Source of the DNA: JBCCGG01 sp039029395
Lineage (GTDB): Bacteria; Pseudomonadota; Alphaproteobacteria; Kiloniellales; JAKSDN01
NCBI GenBank assembly: GCA_039029395.1
Contig: JBCCGG010000030.1
Span: forward strand, 1-64,000
Length of the DNA: 64,000 nucleotides
Direction of reading: 5' to 3'
A model generated the notes under the pieces. It saw only the letters and a list, made by a program, of their open reading frames with translations. It had not been told where the DNA came from and ran no database searches. The position numbers were made by a program, and so were the translations under genes. Below, one piece after another: positions 25,363-37,597 of the stretch; within the stretch, counting starts at the first letter, position 1; each line of letters starts with the position of its first letter.

Positions 25363-26625
25363 ATGCATTTGGATTGGCATGCCGAACGGGCCTCGCTCGA
25401 ATCATTGCGCCAGCTGGAGCGTGCGGCGGACCTTGATGGGGCCGAGTTCATCGATCATGCCGCGGTGCGGCGTTATCGCCTGGACCGGGTGCGCCAGGAA
25501 ATGATCAAGCGGGACATCGCGGCTTGTTTGCTGTTCGATCCGGTCAACATTCGATATGCCTGCGGCGCCCGCAACATGCAGGTCTTCAGTCAACGCAACC
25601 CGGCGCGCTATCTCTTCCTGCCGGCCCAGGGCCCGGTCATCCTTTTTGAGTTCACCGGGTGTCTCCACTTGACCAAGGGGCTCGAGACGATTGATGAGAC
25701 GCGCCCAGCGATCACCGCCTCTTTCGTCGCCGCCGGTCCGGCAATCGCAGCCCGAGAAAGGCTCTGGGCAGACTCGATTGCAGCGCTTTTGAGAGTGCAC
25801 TGCCCGGGCGAGAAGCGGATCGCGATCGAACGGGTCAATGCCGGCGCCGTCCTCCAGCTTTCGGCGCTTGGCTACGACGTGGTCGACGCCCAGGAACCGG
25901 TCGAGATCGCCCGCGCCGTCAAATCGACCGAAGAACTGAAGTGCGTGATGGCCTCGATTCGGGCAACCGAGCGCGCGGTCGGCGCTCTGCGCCAGGCCCT
26001 GCGCCCTGGGATTACCGAGAACCAGCTCTGGTCGCACCTACATCAGGGGGTCATAGCCGGCGACGGCGACTACGTGGAAACCCGCCTTCTGTCGTCGGGC
26101 AGCCGCACCAACCCCTGGTTTCAGGAGTGCGGCAGCCGGGTGATCGGCGAGGACGAGCTGGTGGCGCTCGATACCGACGTGGTCGGTTGCCATGGCTACT
26201 ACTGCGACTTTTCGCGCACTTTCCATTCTGGGCCAAGTCGGCCCACCGCCCGCCAGCGACAGCTTTACCGTTTGGCATACGAACAGGTCACCCACAACAT
26301 TGCCATCCTGCGACCGGGCATGAGCTTTCGGGACTATGCGGATCGAGCCTGGCCGATTCCCGCCGCTTACGTGGCGAACCGCTACTATCTCTCGGCGCAT
26401 GGGGTCGGCATGACCGGCGAGTACCCCTATCTCTACCACCGCATGGACTACCCCGAGGCCGGCTACAACGGGCTCATCGAGCCCGCCATGACCCTATGCG
26501 TGGAAGCCTACATCGGCGAGGAGGGGGGCGCGGAGGGCGTTAAGCTCGAGCAGCAGGTACTGATCACCGAATCGGGTGCGCGGATTCTATCCAACTTCCC
26601 CTTCGAGGAGAGGCTCTTGGACTAA
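25363..26625 (+). CDS. M24-family protein related to DMSP lyase DddP, catalytic Asp replaced
   Basis: A 420-residue creatinase/aminopeptidase-fold protein. It resembles DddP over its length, notably ETRLLSSGSRTNPWFQECG and ALDTDVVGCHGYYCDFSRT. The six metal ligands of DddP are all present with exact spacing (Asp270, Asp272, Asp282, His346, Glu381, Glu396). The DddP catalytic base Asp377, six residues after the His (HGVGLCD), is Gly352 here (HGVGMTG). Classical DMSP cleavage by the DddP mechanism is therefore doubtful, and an Xaa-Pro-type peptidase or another lyase is possible. ATG 25363 is chosen for its GGAG site. A divergent LysR gene probably controls it. Confidence 0.85.
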   Translation: MHLDWHAERASLESLRQLERAADLDGAEFIDHAAVRRYRLDRVRQEMIKRDIAACLLFDPVNIRYACGARNMQVFSQRNPARYLFLPAQGPVILFEFTGCLHLTKGLETIDETRPAITASFVAAGPAIAARERLWADSIAALLRVHCPGEKRIAIERVNAGAVLQLSALGYDVVDAQEPVEIARAVKSTEELKCVMASIRATERAVGALRQALRPGITENQLWSHLHQGVIAGDGDYVETRLLSSGSRTNPWFQECGSRVIGEDELVALDTDVVGCHGYYCDFSRTFHSGPSRPTARQRQLYRLAYEQVTHNIAILRPGMSFRDYADRAWPIPAAYVANRYYLSAHGVGMTGEYPYLYHRMDYPEAGYNGLIEPAMTLCVEAYIGEEGGAEGVKLEQQVLITESGARILSNFPFEERLLD

Positions 26626-26638
26626 CCCGCGGAGCTGA

Positions 26639-29188
<2,550 letters not shown>

Positions 29189-29201
29189 CGTCCTACCTGT
29201 C

Positions 29202-30803
<1,602 letters not shown>

Positions 30804-31123
30804 CTGATCGCCTGTACCACCGCCCTACATATGCCGCAACGCCGGCGCTTCAGCTTGCGGAGAGCTAGACCCAGTTGTTGAGGCAATTCCTAGCCCAAAT
30901 TGGTTATTATTTTGATAAAGATTTTCAGCGACTCCATAAGTACATTATAAACGACCGTCACGTAAAATCCATGTAAAGATCTAAAAAGGCGCTATTTTTA
31001 CGTGACGGGCCTGTCACGGGCACTCCATTACTTGCAGGTTTAGTCCGCCCCTTTCGGTAGCGAGCGACTCGATACTATTTGAGATCCCGATTCGATGCAA
31101 TTGGTCATAATTGGCAAAATTTC
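30804..31123. promoter_or_regulatory. AT-rich upstream region of the rpfC operon with a long inverted repeat
   Basis: This 320-bp non-coding stretch precedes the receiver-PAS-kinase gene and follows the end of the EamA gene. A perfect 13-bp inverted repeat, CCGTCACGTAAAA (30955-30967) with TTTTACGTGACGG (30996-31008), has a 28-base spacer. A third half-site GTCACG at 31013-31018 forms a second, tighter dyad CGTGAC-N6-GTCACG with the right arm. The arrangement looks like a multi-site operator about 150-215 bases upstream of the kinase start. It is unlike an intrinsic terminator because the spacer is long. Confidence 0.5.
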
Positions 31124-32059
31124 CTAGGAACAACTTGGCGGCACGCTTCTACGCGCCGTGAGGCCGGGTACCACCAAGGCAACGGCGAGCGCCGAGCAAA
31201 CCAGGGCGATCGCGGTCATCTCCCGCCAGCCGACCCTCTCGCCCAGCGCGATGGCGCTGGAGATCACCCCGACGATGGGGATCGCCAGCGTTCCGATTGC
31301 CGCCAAACCGGCCGGAAACAGGCGGACCACCTCAAAATAGGCCCAATGGCAGAACCAAATCGGGACCGCGATGATGTAGGCGACCGCCAGCACCGCGGTC
31401 AGGCTAATTTCGGTGGGCAGTGGCCCGTCTTCGAAAAGCAATGTCCCCAGGGTGACCGGCACCGCGCCGACCAAAAGTTGCCAACCGGCCAGGGGCGCAC
31501 TCCGAATCGTCCAGGAAAAGCGCTTCAGCAGCACCGTACCGGTTGCCCAACAGAGCGCGGCGCCGAGCATCAGCGCGGCACCCAGCGGAAAGGCCGCGAG
31601 CTCGGCCCAATCCGGCCCAATCAGCGCCGCCAAGCCGAGCAGGCCGAGCGCGAGACCGGCAACTTGGCTAAAACCCGGACGCTCGCCCAGAATCGGCCAG
31701 GCCAGCAGGCCCGCCCAAAGCGGCATGGTGAAGGCGATGATAACCGCCCGGCTCGCCGGGATCTGGCTCACTCCGTAGGCCGAGAGTACGTGCCAGCCGA
31801 CAATGCTGAAGCAGGCGGTCAGCACCAGGGGGCCGATCTCGCGGCGCGTGATTCGAAGGCGTTGGCCTGTCAGCCGGGCGATCGCCAGAAGCCCCAGCGC
31901 GCCGCCAATCAGGCAAAGGCTGCGAAAGCTCCAAACCGGCAGCTCGCCAAGCGCAACCTTCATGACCGGCCAGTTGGTACCCCAGAAAAGGGTCATGGCA
32001 GCCAGCAGCAGGTAGCCCGACGCCGGCAGTCTCTTGTCCGGCGACTCGCGCGCGCTCAC
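31124..32059 (-). CDS. EamA/DMT-family transporter
   Basis: A 311-residue drug/metabolite transporter with ten predicted helices in two EamA repeats (about 20-145 and 165-290). It begins LLLAAMTLFWGTNWPVMKVA, the classical EamA start. Such carriers export amino acids or other metabolites. The GTG start at 32059 overlaps the stop of the DUF1289 gene (GTGA at 32056-32059), so the two genes are translationally coupled. Confidence 0.93.
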   Translation of the reverse strand: MSARESPDKRLPASGYLLLAAMTLFWGTNWPVMKVALGELPVWSFRSLCLIGGALGLLAIARLTGQRLRITRREIGPLVLTACFSIVGWHVLSAYGVSQIPASRAVIIAFTMPLWAGLLAWPILGERPGFSQVAGLALGLLGLAALIGPDWAELAAFPLGAALMLGAALCWATGTVLLKRFSWTIRSAPLAGWQLLVGAVPVTLGTLLFEDGPLPTEISLTAVLAVAYIIAVPIWFCHWAYFEVVRLFPAGLAAIGTLAIPIVGVISSAIALGERVGWREMTAIALVCSALAVALVVPGLTARRSVPPSCS

Positions 32060-32328
32060 TCCGATGGCGCTTGGCCGTCAGCGGCCTTGCGCTCGACGAT
32101 TCGCGCCAAGACCTCGGTCTTTTGCTCTTTTGTCATGATCGGCCATTCGCGAATCTCGTCAATTGCCCGAAAGCAGCCGATGCAGCAACCGGTCGCATCG
32201 TCGATCTGACAAACCGCGATGCAAGGTGACGGAATCGTGGTGTCGAATCGCGCCGGACGATTGCGTCGACGCTCGGCGATTCGCCGCCGGCGCTCGGCTC
32301 TTGCTGGGTCAATGGGAGCGTCGGTCAT
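32056..32328 (-). CDS. DUF1289 domain protein
   Basis: A 90-residue protein. After an Arg-rich N-terminus it has SPCIAVCQIDDATGCCIGCF and RAIDEIREW, the Cys-rich DUF1289 core, with Cys spacing that suggests an Fe-S or zinc site. Function is not known, although the domain is widespread in proteobacteria. ATG 32328 is preferred over a longer frame that lacks conservation. It is coupled to the EamA gene by a 4-base overlap. Confidence 0.85.
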   Translation of the reverse strand: MTDAPIDPARAERRRRIAERRRNRPARFDTTIPSPCIAVCQIDDATGCCIGCFRAIDEIREWPIMTKEQKTEVLARIVERKAADGQAPSE

Positions 32329-32393
32329 CTCGAATCCCTCGCGGCCACGGGGCGCACGTTGGCCTGCCTCGTGCGGCTTTTCAAGGCTTTTGG

Positions 32394-32954
32394 CTAGCGC
32401 GGAAGCGCCTGTTCGATCGCCGCTGTGACCACCGGTTCGCTCGGCGCGACTCGGGCCGGCCATGCGCCGGTCAGTTGGCCCTGGGGATCGATCAGGAACT
32501 TGTGGAAGTTCCAAGTCGGCTTTCCGCGCGCGCCCAAGGTATCGGCGATCCAGCGGTAGAGGGGGTGGGCCTCGGGGCCGGCGACCCGCTCCTTGGCGGT
32601 CATCGGAAAGTCTATGCCGAACTGGACTTCGCAGAACTTCTTGATGCCGGCCTCGTCCAGGGGTTCCTGCCCGCCGAAGTCATTTGAAGGCACAGCCAGA
32701 ACAACCAAACCACGATCCCGATAACGCTCCCAGGTTTCCTGCAGGGCGGCGTACTGCGGCGTGAAGCCACAGCGCGAGGCTGTGTTAACCAACAACACGG
32801 CCTTGCCGGCAAAGTCCGCCATCGCGAGCTCGCCGCCCTCGATCGCGGTGAAGCGAAAACGGCCGTCGTAGGCGCCGTCGTCACCGGCCCAAGCGCCGCC
32901 TGACATAAGCAGGCCGCCGAAGCCGAGTAGGAGTGCGCGTCTGTCGACTCTCAT
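32394..32954 (-). CDS. Exported glutathione peroxidase family protein (Cys type)
   Basis: A 186-residue thiol peroxidase. The N-terminus MRVDRRALLLGFGGLLMSGGAW is a signal sequence, so it works outside the cytoplasm, likely on lipid or organic hydroperoxides with thioredoxin-like donors. The peroxidatic Cys62 is in LVNTASRCGFTPQY, and TWNFHKFLID carries the conserved Trp/Asn. There is no selenocysteine codon. The periplasmic location is less common than the cytosolic form. Confidence 0.92.
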   Translation of the reverse strand: MRVDRRALLLGFGGLLMSGGAWAGDDGAYDGRFRFTAIEGGELAMADFAGKAVLLVNTASRCGFTPQYAALQETWERYRDRGLVVLAVPSNDFGGQEPLDEAGIKKFCEVQFGIDFPMTAKERVAGPEAHPLYRWIADTLGARGKPTWNFHKFLIDPQGQLTGAWPARVAPSEPVVTAAIEQALPR

Positions 32955-33022
32955 GGTCCGGTCCTTGCGATTGACCTTCTAGAGATAGGGCGTCGTGTGT
33001 CGTCCTGCCAGAGCCGCCGCGC

Positions 33023-33604
33023 CTAGAGCCTCGACTGGGCCTCGGCCTCCAGCTCGCTCAGGTCAGTGGTATCGATGACCCGGCGCGCGATGTCATAGGC
33101 AAAACCTTGACGGCCGAGCGCCGCCAGGTCCTTCTCGCGAAAGGCGCCCCGGTCCTCAGCGGTGCGAAACGGCCCGATTCGACGGCGCCGGACCAGAGCG
33201 AGAGCCGCGCTCAGCTCGAACCCCTCCTGGTCGGCGGCAAGCGTTTCCAAGGTTTCCGCGATCAGCGCGCGATCGAGACCCTTGGCGCTCAGGCGGGCGC
33301 GCAGGCCGGCGCTCGAGATCCCGCGGCGGTGCAGGCTGCGGGCTCGCGCCGCGGCATAGGCCGCATCGTCCAACAGTCCGGAAGCGGTCAAACGGGCGAT
33401 TAGCGCCTCGATCCAGCGGCCAGCCTCATCCAAATCGGTCTCGTGCAGCCTCGCCGCGCGGACGACCCGGGCCGTCAGGATTCGCCGGAGATTGGCGCTC
33501 GAGCTGGCGTAGCGATCCAGGTAGCGCAGCGCCGCGGCCTCCAGGCCGGCCTCGGTGACCGGCTTGGGGCCACGCTTTCGCCGATTGGTCTTGCGCTGGG
33601 TCAT
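33023..33604 (-). CDS. recX: RecX-family regulatory protein
   Basis: A 193-residue protein of three-helix RecX repeats: YLDRYASSSANLRRILTARV, LIARLTASGLLDDAAYAAARA and LRARLSAKGLDRALIAETLE are the recognisable units. RecX blocks RecA filament growth. The N-terminus is Lys/Arg-rich (QRKTNRRKRGPK). It is not next to recA, which is common in alphaproteobacteria. Divergent from the ABC-2 permease gene by 66 bases. ATG 33604 is chosen over an upstream TTG. Confidence 0.87.
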   Translation of the reverse strand: MTQRKTNRRKRGPKPVTEAGLEAAALRYLDRYASSSANLRRILTARVVRAARLHETDLDEAGRWIEALIARLTASGLLDDAAYAAARARSLHRRGISSAGLRARLSAKGLDRALIAETLETLAADQEGFELSAALALVRRRRIGPFRTAEDRGAFREKDLAALGRQGFAYDIARRVIDTTDLSELEAEAQSRL

Positions 33605-33670
33605 GTCGGCCAAGATGCCATAGGCGGCACAACCCGAGCCAGCCTCTTGCCGGACACAGCGGCGCGGTTT

Positions 33671-34498
33671 ATGTCAACGGCCATGCAACCCTCTTCGCTC
33701 TCACAGCCGCCGCCCAGCCCGCGCCTGATCGGTCTGGTTAACTGGCGCGGCCTCTGGACTCTCTACACGAAGGAGACCAGGCGCTTTCTCAACGTCTACA
33801 CACAGACCCTGATCGCGCCCATGGTCACCACCCTGTTGTTCCTGGCGATCTTCACCCTGGCGCTTGGCCGCTCGGTACAGGAGGTCGGCGGGGTTGGCTT
33901 CGCCACCTTCCTGGCGCCTGGTTTGGTCATGATGGCGATCATCCAGAACTCCTTCGCCAACACCTCCTCGACCATCGTGATTTCCAAGGTCCAGGGCAAT
34001 ATCGTCGACCTCTTGATGCCGCCGCTCAGCCCGGCAGAGCTCGTGCTTGGCCTGGCTGGCGGCGGCGTGACCCGGGGCCTGCTGGTCGGTTTGGTGGTCG
34101 GACTCGCCATGTGGGCCTTTGTTCCGCTCGGCCTGGCGGCGCCCTGGGCGGTCTTGTTCTATGCGGTCAACGCCTCCCTGATGCTCGCTCTGCTCGGCAT
34201 GATCGGCGGAATCTGGGCCGAGAAGTTCGATCACATGGCGGCGGTCACCAACTTCGTGATTACGCCCTTTTCCTTTCTCTCGGGCACCTTCTATTCGATC
34301 GAGCGCTTGCCCGAGAATTGGCAGATCGTGGCCTTCTTGAACCCCTTCTTCTATCTGATCGACGGCTTTCGCTACGGCTTCATCGGCCATGCCGACGGCT
34401 CGCTGATCGGCGGCGCGCTCCTCGTCCTGGCGGTCAACGGCGCGCTTTGGGCGCTGACCCACCGGATGATCTCGAGCGGCTACCGGCTCAAGGCCTAG
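33671..34498 (+). CDS. ABC-2 type permease, first of a tandem pair
   Basis: A 275-residue membrane protein with six hydrophobic segments and the ABC-2 signature in NPFFYLIDGFRYGFIG near the C-terminus. It also has LYTKETRRFLNVYTQTLIAP at the first helix. ATG 33671 follows the RecX divergent gap. It lies 5 bases before a second, related permease. No ATP-binding subunit is adjacent, so the ATPase must be encoded elsewhere. Family members export polysaccharides, lipids or drugs. Confidence 0.88.
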   Translation: MSTAMQPSSLSQPPPSPRLIGLVNWRGLWTLYTKETRRFLNVYTQTLIAPMVTTLLFLAIFTLALGRSVQEVGGVGFATFLAPGLVMMAIIQNSFANTSSTIVISKVQGNIVDLLMPPLSPAELVLGLAGGGVTRGLLVGLVVGLAMWAFVPLGLAAPWAVLFYAVNASLMLALLGMIGGIWAEKFDHMAAVTNFVITPFSFLSGTFYSIERLPENWQIVAFLNPFFYLIDGFRYGFIGHADGSLIGGALLVLAVNGALWALTHRMISSGYRLKA

Positions 34499-34503
34499 CG
34501 CAA

Positions 34504-35298
34504 GTGTCGGTGCCACAGCCCCGGCAGGTCGGGATTATCAGCTGGCTAGGCATCCGCGCCTTGCTGCGCCGGGCTCTAACGCGCTTCATGAAAGAGTCCT
34601 GGAATTCGATCGGTGGGCCAATCGTCTCCAGCTTACTGTTTCTCGCGGTCTTCGCCCTGGCAGCTGGCGGACGTGCCGAGATCGTGCCCGGCCTGGGCGT
34701 GCTCGCCTTCGTCGCGCCCGGCCTGGTGGTTGTGGTAATGGGAATGAATGCCTTCACCTACGCTGCGATGCCGCTGTTGGAGGATAAGATCGAGGGCATC
34801 ATCATGGATCTCTTGGCCGCGCCGCTTTCGGCCTTCGAGCTGGTTTGCGGCTATGCCTTGGCGGCGACCTTCTGCGGCCTGCTGGTCGGTACGCTTGTCT
34901 TGGCCCTGACAGGTTTGTTCGTTGACTACGCGATCCACGATCTGGCCGCGCTTGTGGGCTTTGGGGTGCTGGCGGCATTACTGTTTGCCGTGCTCGGTGC
35001 TTTGGTGGGCCTTTGGGCCGATCGCTGGGAGCACTACAGCGCGGCCGAGAATTTCTTGATCCTACCGCTCGGCTTCCTATCCGGCGCTTTCTTCAGCCTG
35101 GCCGAGCTACCCGAGCTGGCGCGCCAGTTGATCGCGCTCAACCCGATCTTTTATCTGATCGACGGCGTTCGCTATGGTCTAACCGGGCATGCCGAGGCCA
35201 ACTTGGGCGCCGGCGTGCTCTATGTCGGGAGCCTGACGCTCGTGCTGTGGGTCCTGCTTTGGCGGCTCTTCGTCCGGGGCTACAAGATCAAGGCCTAG
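34504..35298 (+). CDS. ABC-2 type permease, second of a tandem pair
   Basis: A 264-residue paralogue of the preceding permease, with the same six-helix layout and the matching C-terminal NPIFYLIDGVRYGLTGHAEA. Likely start GTG 34504 (a second GTG is at 34510). Tandem arrangement suggests gene duplication and a heterodimeric channel. The pair has no ATPase next to it. Confidence 0.87.
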   Translation: MSVPQPRQVGIISWLGIRALLRRALTRFMKESWNSIGGPIVSSLLFLAVFALAAGGRAEIVPGLGVLAFVAPGLVVVVMGMNAFTYAAMPLLEDKIEGIIMDLLAAPLSAFELVCGYALAATFCGLLVGTLVLALTGLFVDYAIHDLAALVGFGVLAALLFAVLGALVGLWADRWEHYSAAENFLILPLGFLSGAFFSLAELPELARQLIALNPIFYLIDGVRYGLTGHAEANLGAGVLYVGSLTLVLWVLLWRLFVRGYKIKA

Positions 35299-35380
35299 GC
35301 GGGCTGACGGCTTAAGAAAGTGGCAGGGGTTGCCGGTCTAGGTTGCCTTTCGGGCAGGTTAACAAAGAGCGATAACCGCG

Positions 35381-36304
35381 ATGAACTCTCTCAAGCCACG
35401 ATTCACTATCGGCCGTCTCATCGGCGCCCTGGGCCTGGTGCTCAGCCTGCTGCTGCCGGCGACGCTGCATGCCGGCGGCGATCGCTCCCATGGCGAGGGG
35501 CGACTTTGGCGCGTCGACAAGCCAGGCGCGGCACCGAGCCACGTTTTCGGCACCATGCACACCAGCGACCCCCAAGTGGTCGACCTGCCGACCGAGGTTC
35601 GCCAGGCTTTCGAAGGCTCCGAGCGGTTGGTGCTCGAGCTGGTGCTCACGTCCGAGGCCGGCATGGAGCTGGCCCAGGCCATGGTGATGACCGACGGCCG
35701 TACTTTGCCAGACGTGATCGGCGACGAGCGTTTTGCCAAGGTGCTCGAGGGAGCCCGGCGCTACGGCCTGCCGGCGACGCAAATGCAGATCTTTCGGCCT
35801 TGGGCGGTGATGACCTTCTTCAGCTTGCCGCCGGCCGAGCTGAAACGCGAGATCGCCGGTAAGTTGCCGCTCGACCAGATGCTCCAGACCGAGGCCAAGG
35901 CGGCTGGCACGCCGGTCCATGGACTGGAAAGCGCGACTGAGCAGATCTCGGTCTTCACCGAGCTTCCGGAGGCCGATCAGATCGCCTTGCTCGATGTGGC
36001 GCTGATCTTGAACCCCAGCATCGACCGCTTGTTCGAGGAAATGAAGCAAGCCTATCTGGCCGGCGACCTCAACCGACTCCACGAGATGTCCCAGGAGCAG
36101 TCGGCCGGCACCGATCCGCGTCTGGCAGAGCTCTTCGAGGACCGCCTGATCGGTCACCGCAACCAGATCATGGTCGAGCGCATGCAAGAGTATCTGACAG
36201 CCGGCGGCGCCTTCGTCGCGGTCGGTGCCCTCCACCTCTCGGGCGACGACGGTATCCTGAGCCTGTTGGAGGACCAGGGCTACACCGTAGAACGGGTGCT
36301 CTGA
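35381..36304 (+). CDS. TraB/GumN-family exported protein
   Basis: A 307-residue protein with signal peptide IGALGLVLSLLLPATLHAGG. The mature domain begins LWRVDKPGAAPSHVFGTMHT, the typical TraB/GumN motif, and ends GAFVAVGALHLSGDDGILSLL, the second conserved Glu/His region. Structural relatives (Tiki) are metalloproteases. GumN itself lies in the xanthan cluster with no proven role. It stands alone before the argD operon. Confidence 0.88.
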   Translation: MNSLKPRFTIGRLIGALGLVLSLLLPATLHAGGDRSHGEGRLWRVDKPGAAPSHVFGTMHTSDPQVVDLPTEVRQAFEGSERLVLELVLTSEAGMELAQAMVMTDGRTLPDVIGDERFAKVLEGARRYGLPATQMQIFRPWAVMTFFSLPPAELKREIAGKLPLDQMLQTEAKAAGTPVHGLESATEQISVFTELPEADQIALLDVALILNPSIDRLFEEMKQAYLAGDLNRLHEMSQEQSAGTDPRLAELFEDRLIGHRNQIMVERMQEYLTAGGAFVAVGALHLSGDDGILSLLEDQGYTVERVL

Positions 36305-36317
36305 CCCGCACCTATTA

Positions 36318-36346
36318 TTGACACATGGTGGCTTTGCGCCAATAGT
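36318..36346 (+). promoter_or_regulatory. Candidate sigma-70-type promoter of argD-argF-hslO
   Basis: TTGACA at 36318-36323 and AATAGT at 36341-36346 with the ideal 17-base spacing sit 72 bases before argD. Between them and argD, GCCGGG (36370-36375) and CCCGGC (36387-36392) can form a small leader hairpin. No ArgR box was recognised. Confidence 0.5.
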
Positions 36347-36417
36347 GCCGGCCTTCTCCCAGAGAACGTGCCGGGTCCTCCTCGGGCCCGGCCTTCCTGT
36401 CTGTAAGGAGGCTTGCC

Positions 36418-37596
36418 ATGAGCGATGCCCTGATGCCGACCTACGCGCGCGTCGATCTCGCCTTCGAGAGCGGCCAAGGCCCCTATGTGACCGGCAGCGA
36501 CGGGCGACGCTATCTGGACTTCGGCGCCGGCATCGCAGTCAATGCCCTGGGCTACTCCCATCCGCACCTGGTCGAGGCCTTGACCCGCCAGGCCAACAAG
36601 GTTTGGCATTGCTCCAACCTCTATCGCATCCCCGAGGGCGAGCGCTTGGCCGAGCGGCTCTGCGCGGCGAGCTTCGCCGAGCGCGCCTTCTTCTGCAACT
36701 CGGGCGCCGAGGCCATGGAGTGCGGCATCAAGCTGATCCGCAAGTATCACGATGACAGCGGGAATCCCGGGCGCTACAAGGTCATCACGGTCGAGGGCGC
36801 CTTTCACGGGCGTACGTTGACGACCCTGGCGGCCGCCGGCAATCCCAAGCATCTGGCGGGCTTCGCGCCGGAGATGCCGGGCTTCGTCCACGTCGCTTTC
36901 GGCAATCTAAACGAGCTGCGCGCGGCGATCGACGATGAAACCGCGGCGATCCTGATCGAGCCGGTCCAGGGTGAGGGCGGCATCCGGCCCGCCGAGGTCG
37001 ACTACATGCGTGCCTTGCGCGAAATCTGCGACGAGTTCGGGCTGCTACTGTTCTTTGACGAGATCCAGTGCGGTATGGGGCGTACCGGGCGACTCTTCGC
37101 CTACCAGTGGGCCGGCATCCAGCCGGATGTCATGGCGCTCGCCAAGGGCCTGGGCGGCGGCTTCCCGATCGGCGCTTGTCTGGCCACCGTCGAGGCCTCC
37201 AAGGGGCTCACGCCAGGCACCCACGGCACCACATTCGGCGGCAATCCGCTTGCCATGGCGGTCGCGAACGCCGTGCTTGACGTCATGCTAGAAGACGGCT
37301 TCTTGTCCCACGTCGAGCAGGTCGGTCAGTCCTTGCGGGACGGTCTGGAGGACCTGGTCGCGCGCCACCCCCAAATCCTGGCGGAGGTTCGCGGTCGCGG
37401 CTTGATGCTCGGCCTCAAAGCCTTTGTCCCCAACGGCGAGCTGCAAGCCAGCTTGCGCGCGGAAGGGCTGTTGACCGTTGCCGCCGCCGATAACGTGGTG
37501 CGCGTGCTGCCGCCCTTGATCATCGAACAAGCCCAGGTCGATGAGGCCTTGGAAATCATTGGCCGGGTTTGCGCTGGCTGGGCCCAGGCGGCCTGA
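36418..37596 (+). CDS. argD: Acetylornithine aminotransferase
   Basis: A 392-residue class III PLP aminotransferase that converts N-acetylglutamate semialdehyde to N-acetylornithine in arginine synthesis; some also act in lysine synthesis. Motifs are FFCNSGAEAMECGIKLIRKY, the PLP region LLFFDEIQCGMGRTG, the Lys in MALAKGLGGGFPIGA, and TFGGNPLAMAVA. TAAGGAGG lies just ahead of the ATG. argF follows after one base, and hslO after that, which is a known alphaproteobacterial gene order supporting the role. Confidence 0.94.
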   Translation: MSDALMPTYARVDLAFESGQGPYVTGSDGRRYLDFGAGIAVNALGYSHPHLVEALTRQANKVWHCSNLYRIPEGERLAERLCAASFAERAFFCNSGAEAMECGIKLIRKYHDDSGNPGRYKVITVEGAFHGRTLTTLAAAGNPKHLAGFAPEMPGFVHVAFGNLNELRAAIDDETAAILIEPVQGEGGIRPAEVDYMRALREICDEFGLLLFFDEIQCGMGRTGRLFAYQWAGIQPDVMALAKGLGGGFPIGACLATVEASKGLTPGTHGTTFGGNPLAMAVANAVLDVMLEDGFLSHVEQVGQSLRDGLEDLVARHPQILAEVRGRGLMLGLKAFVPNGELQASLRAEGLLTVAAADNVVRVLPPLIIEQAQVDEALEIIGRVCAGWAQAA

Positions 37597-37597
37597 G

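Noticed and set aside
25363..26625. A functional DMSP lyase DddP
   Set aside because: The catalytic Asp position is Gly, so the name dddP was not assigned despite otherwise strong similarity.
30955..31008. An intrinsic terminator of the EamA gene
   Set aside because: The 28-base loop is too long and no U-run follows in the relevant direction. A protein-binding operator fits better.
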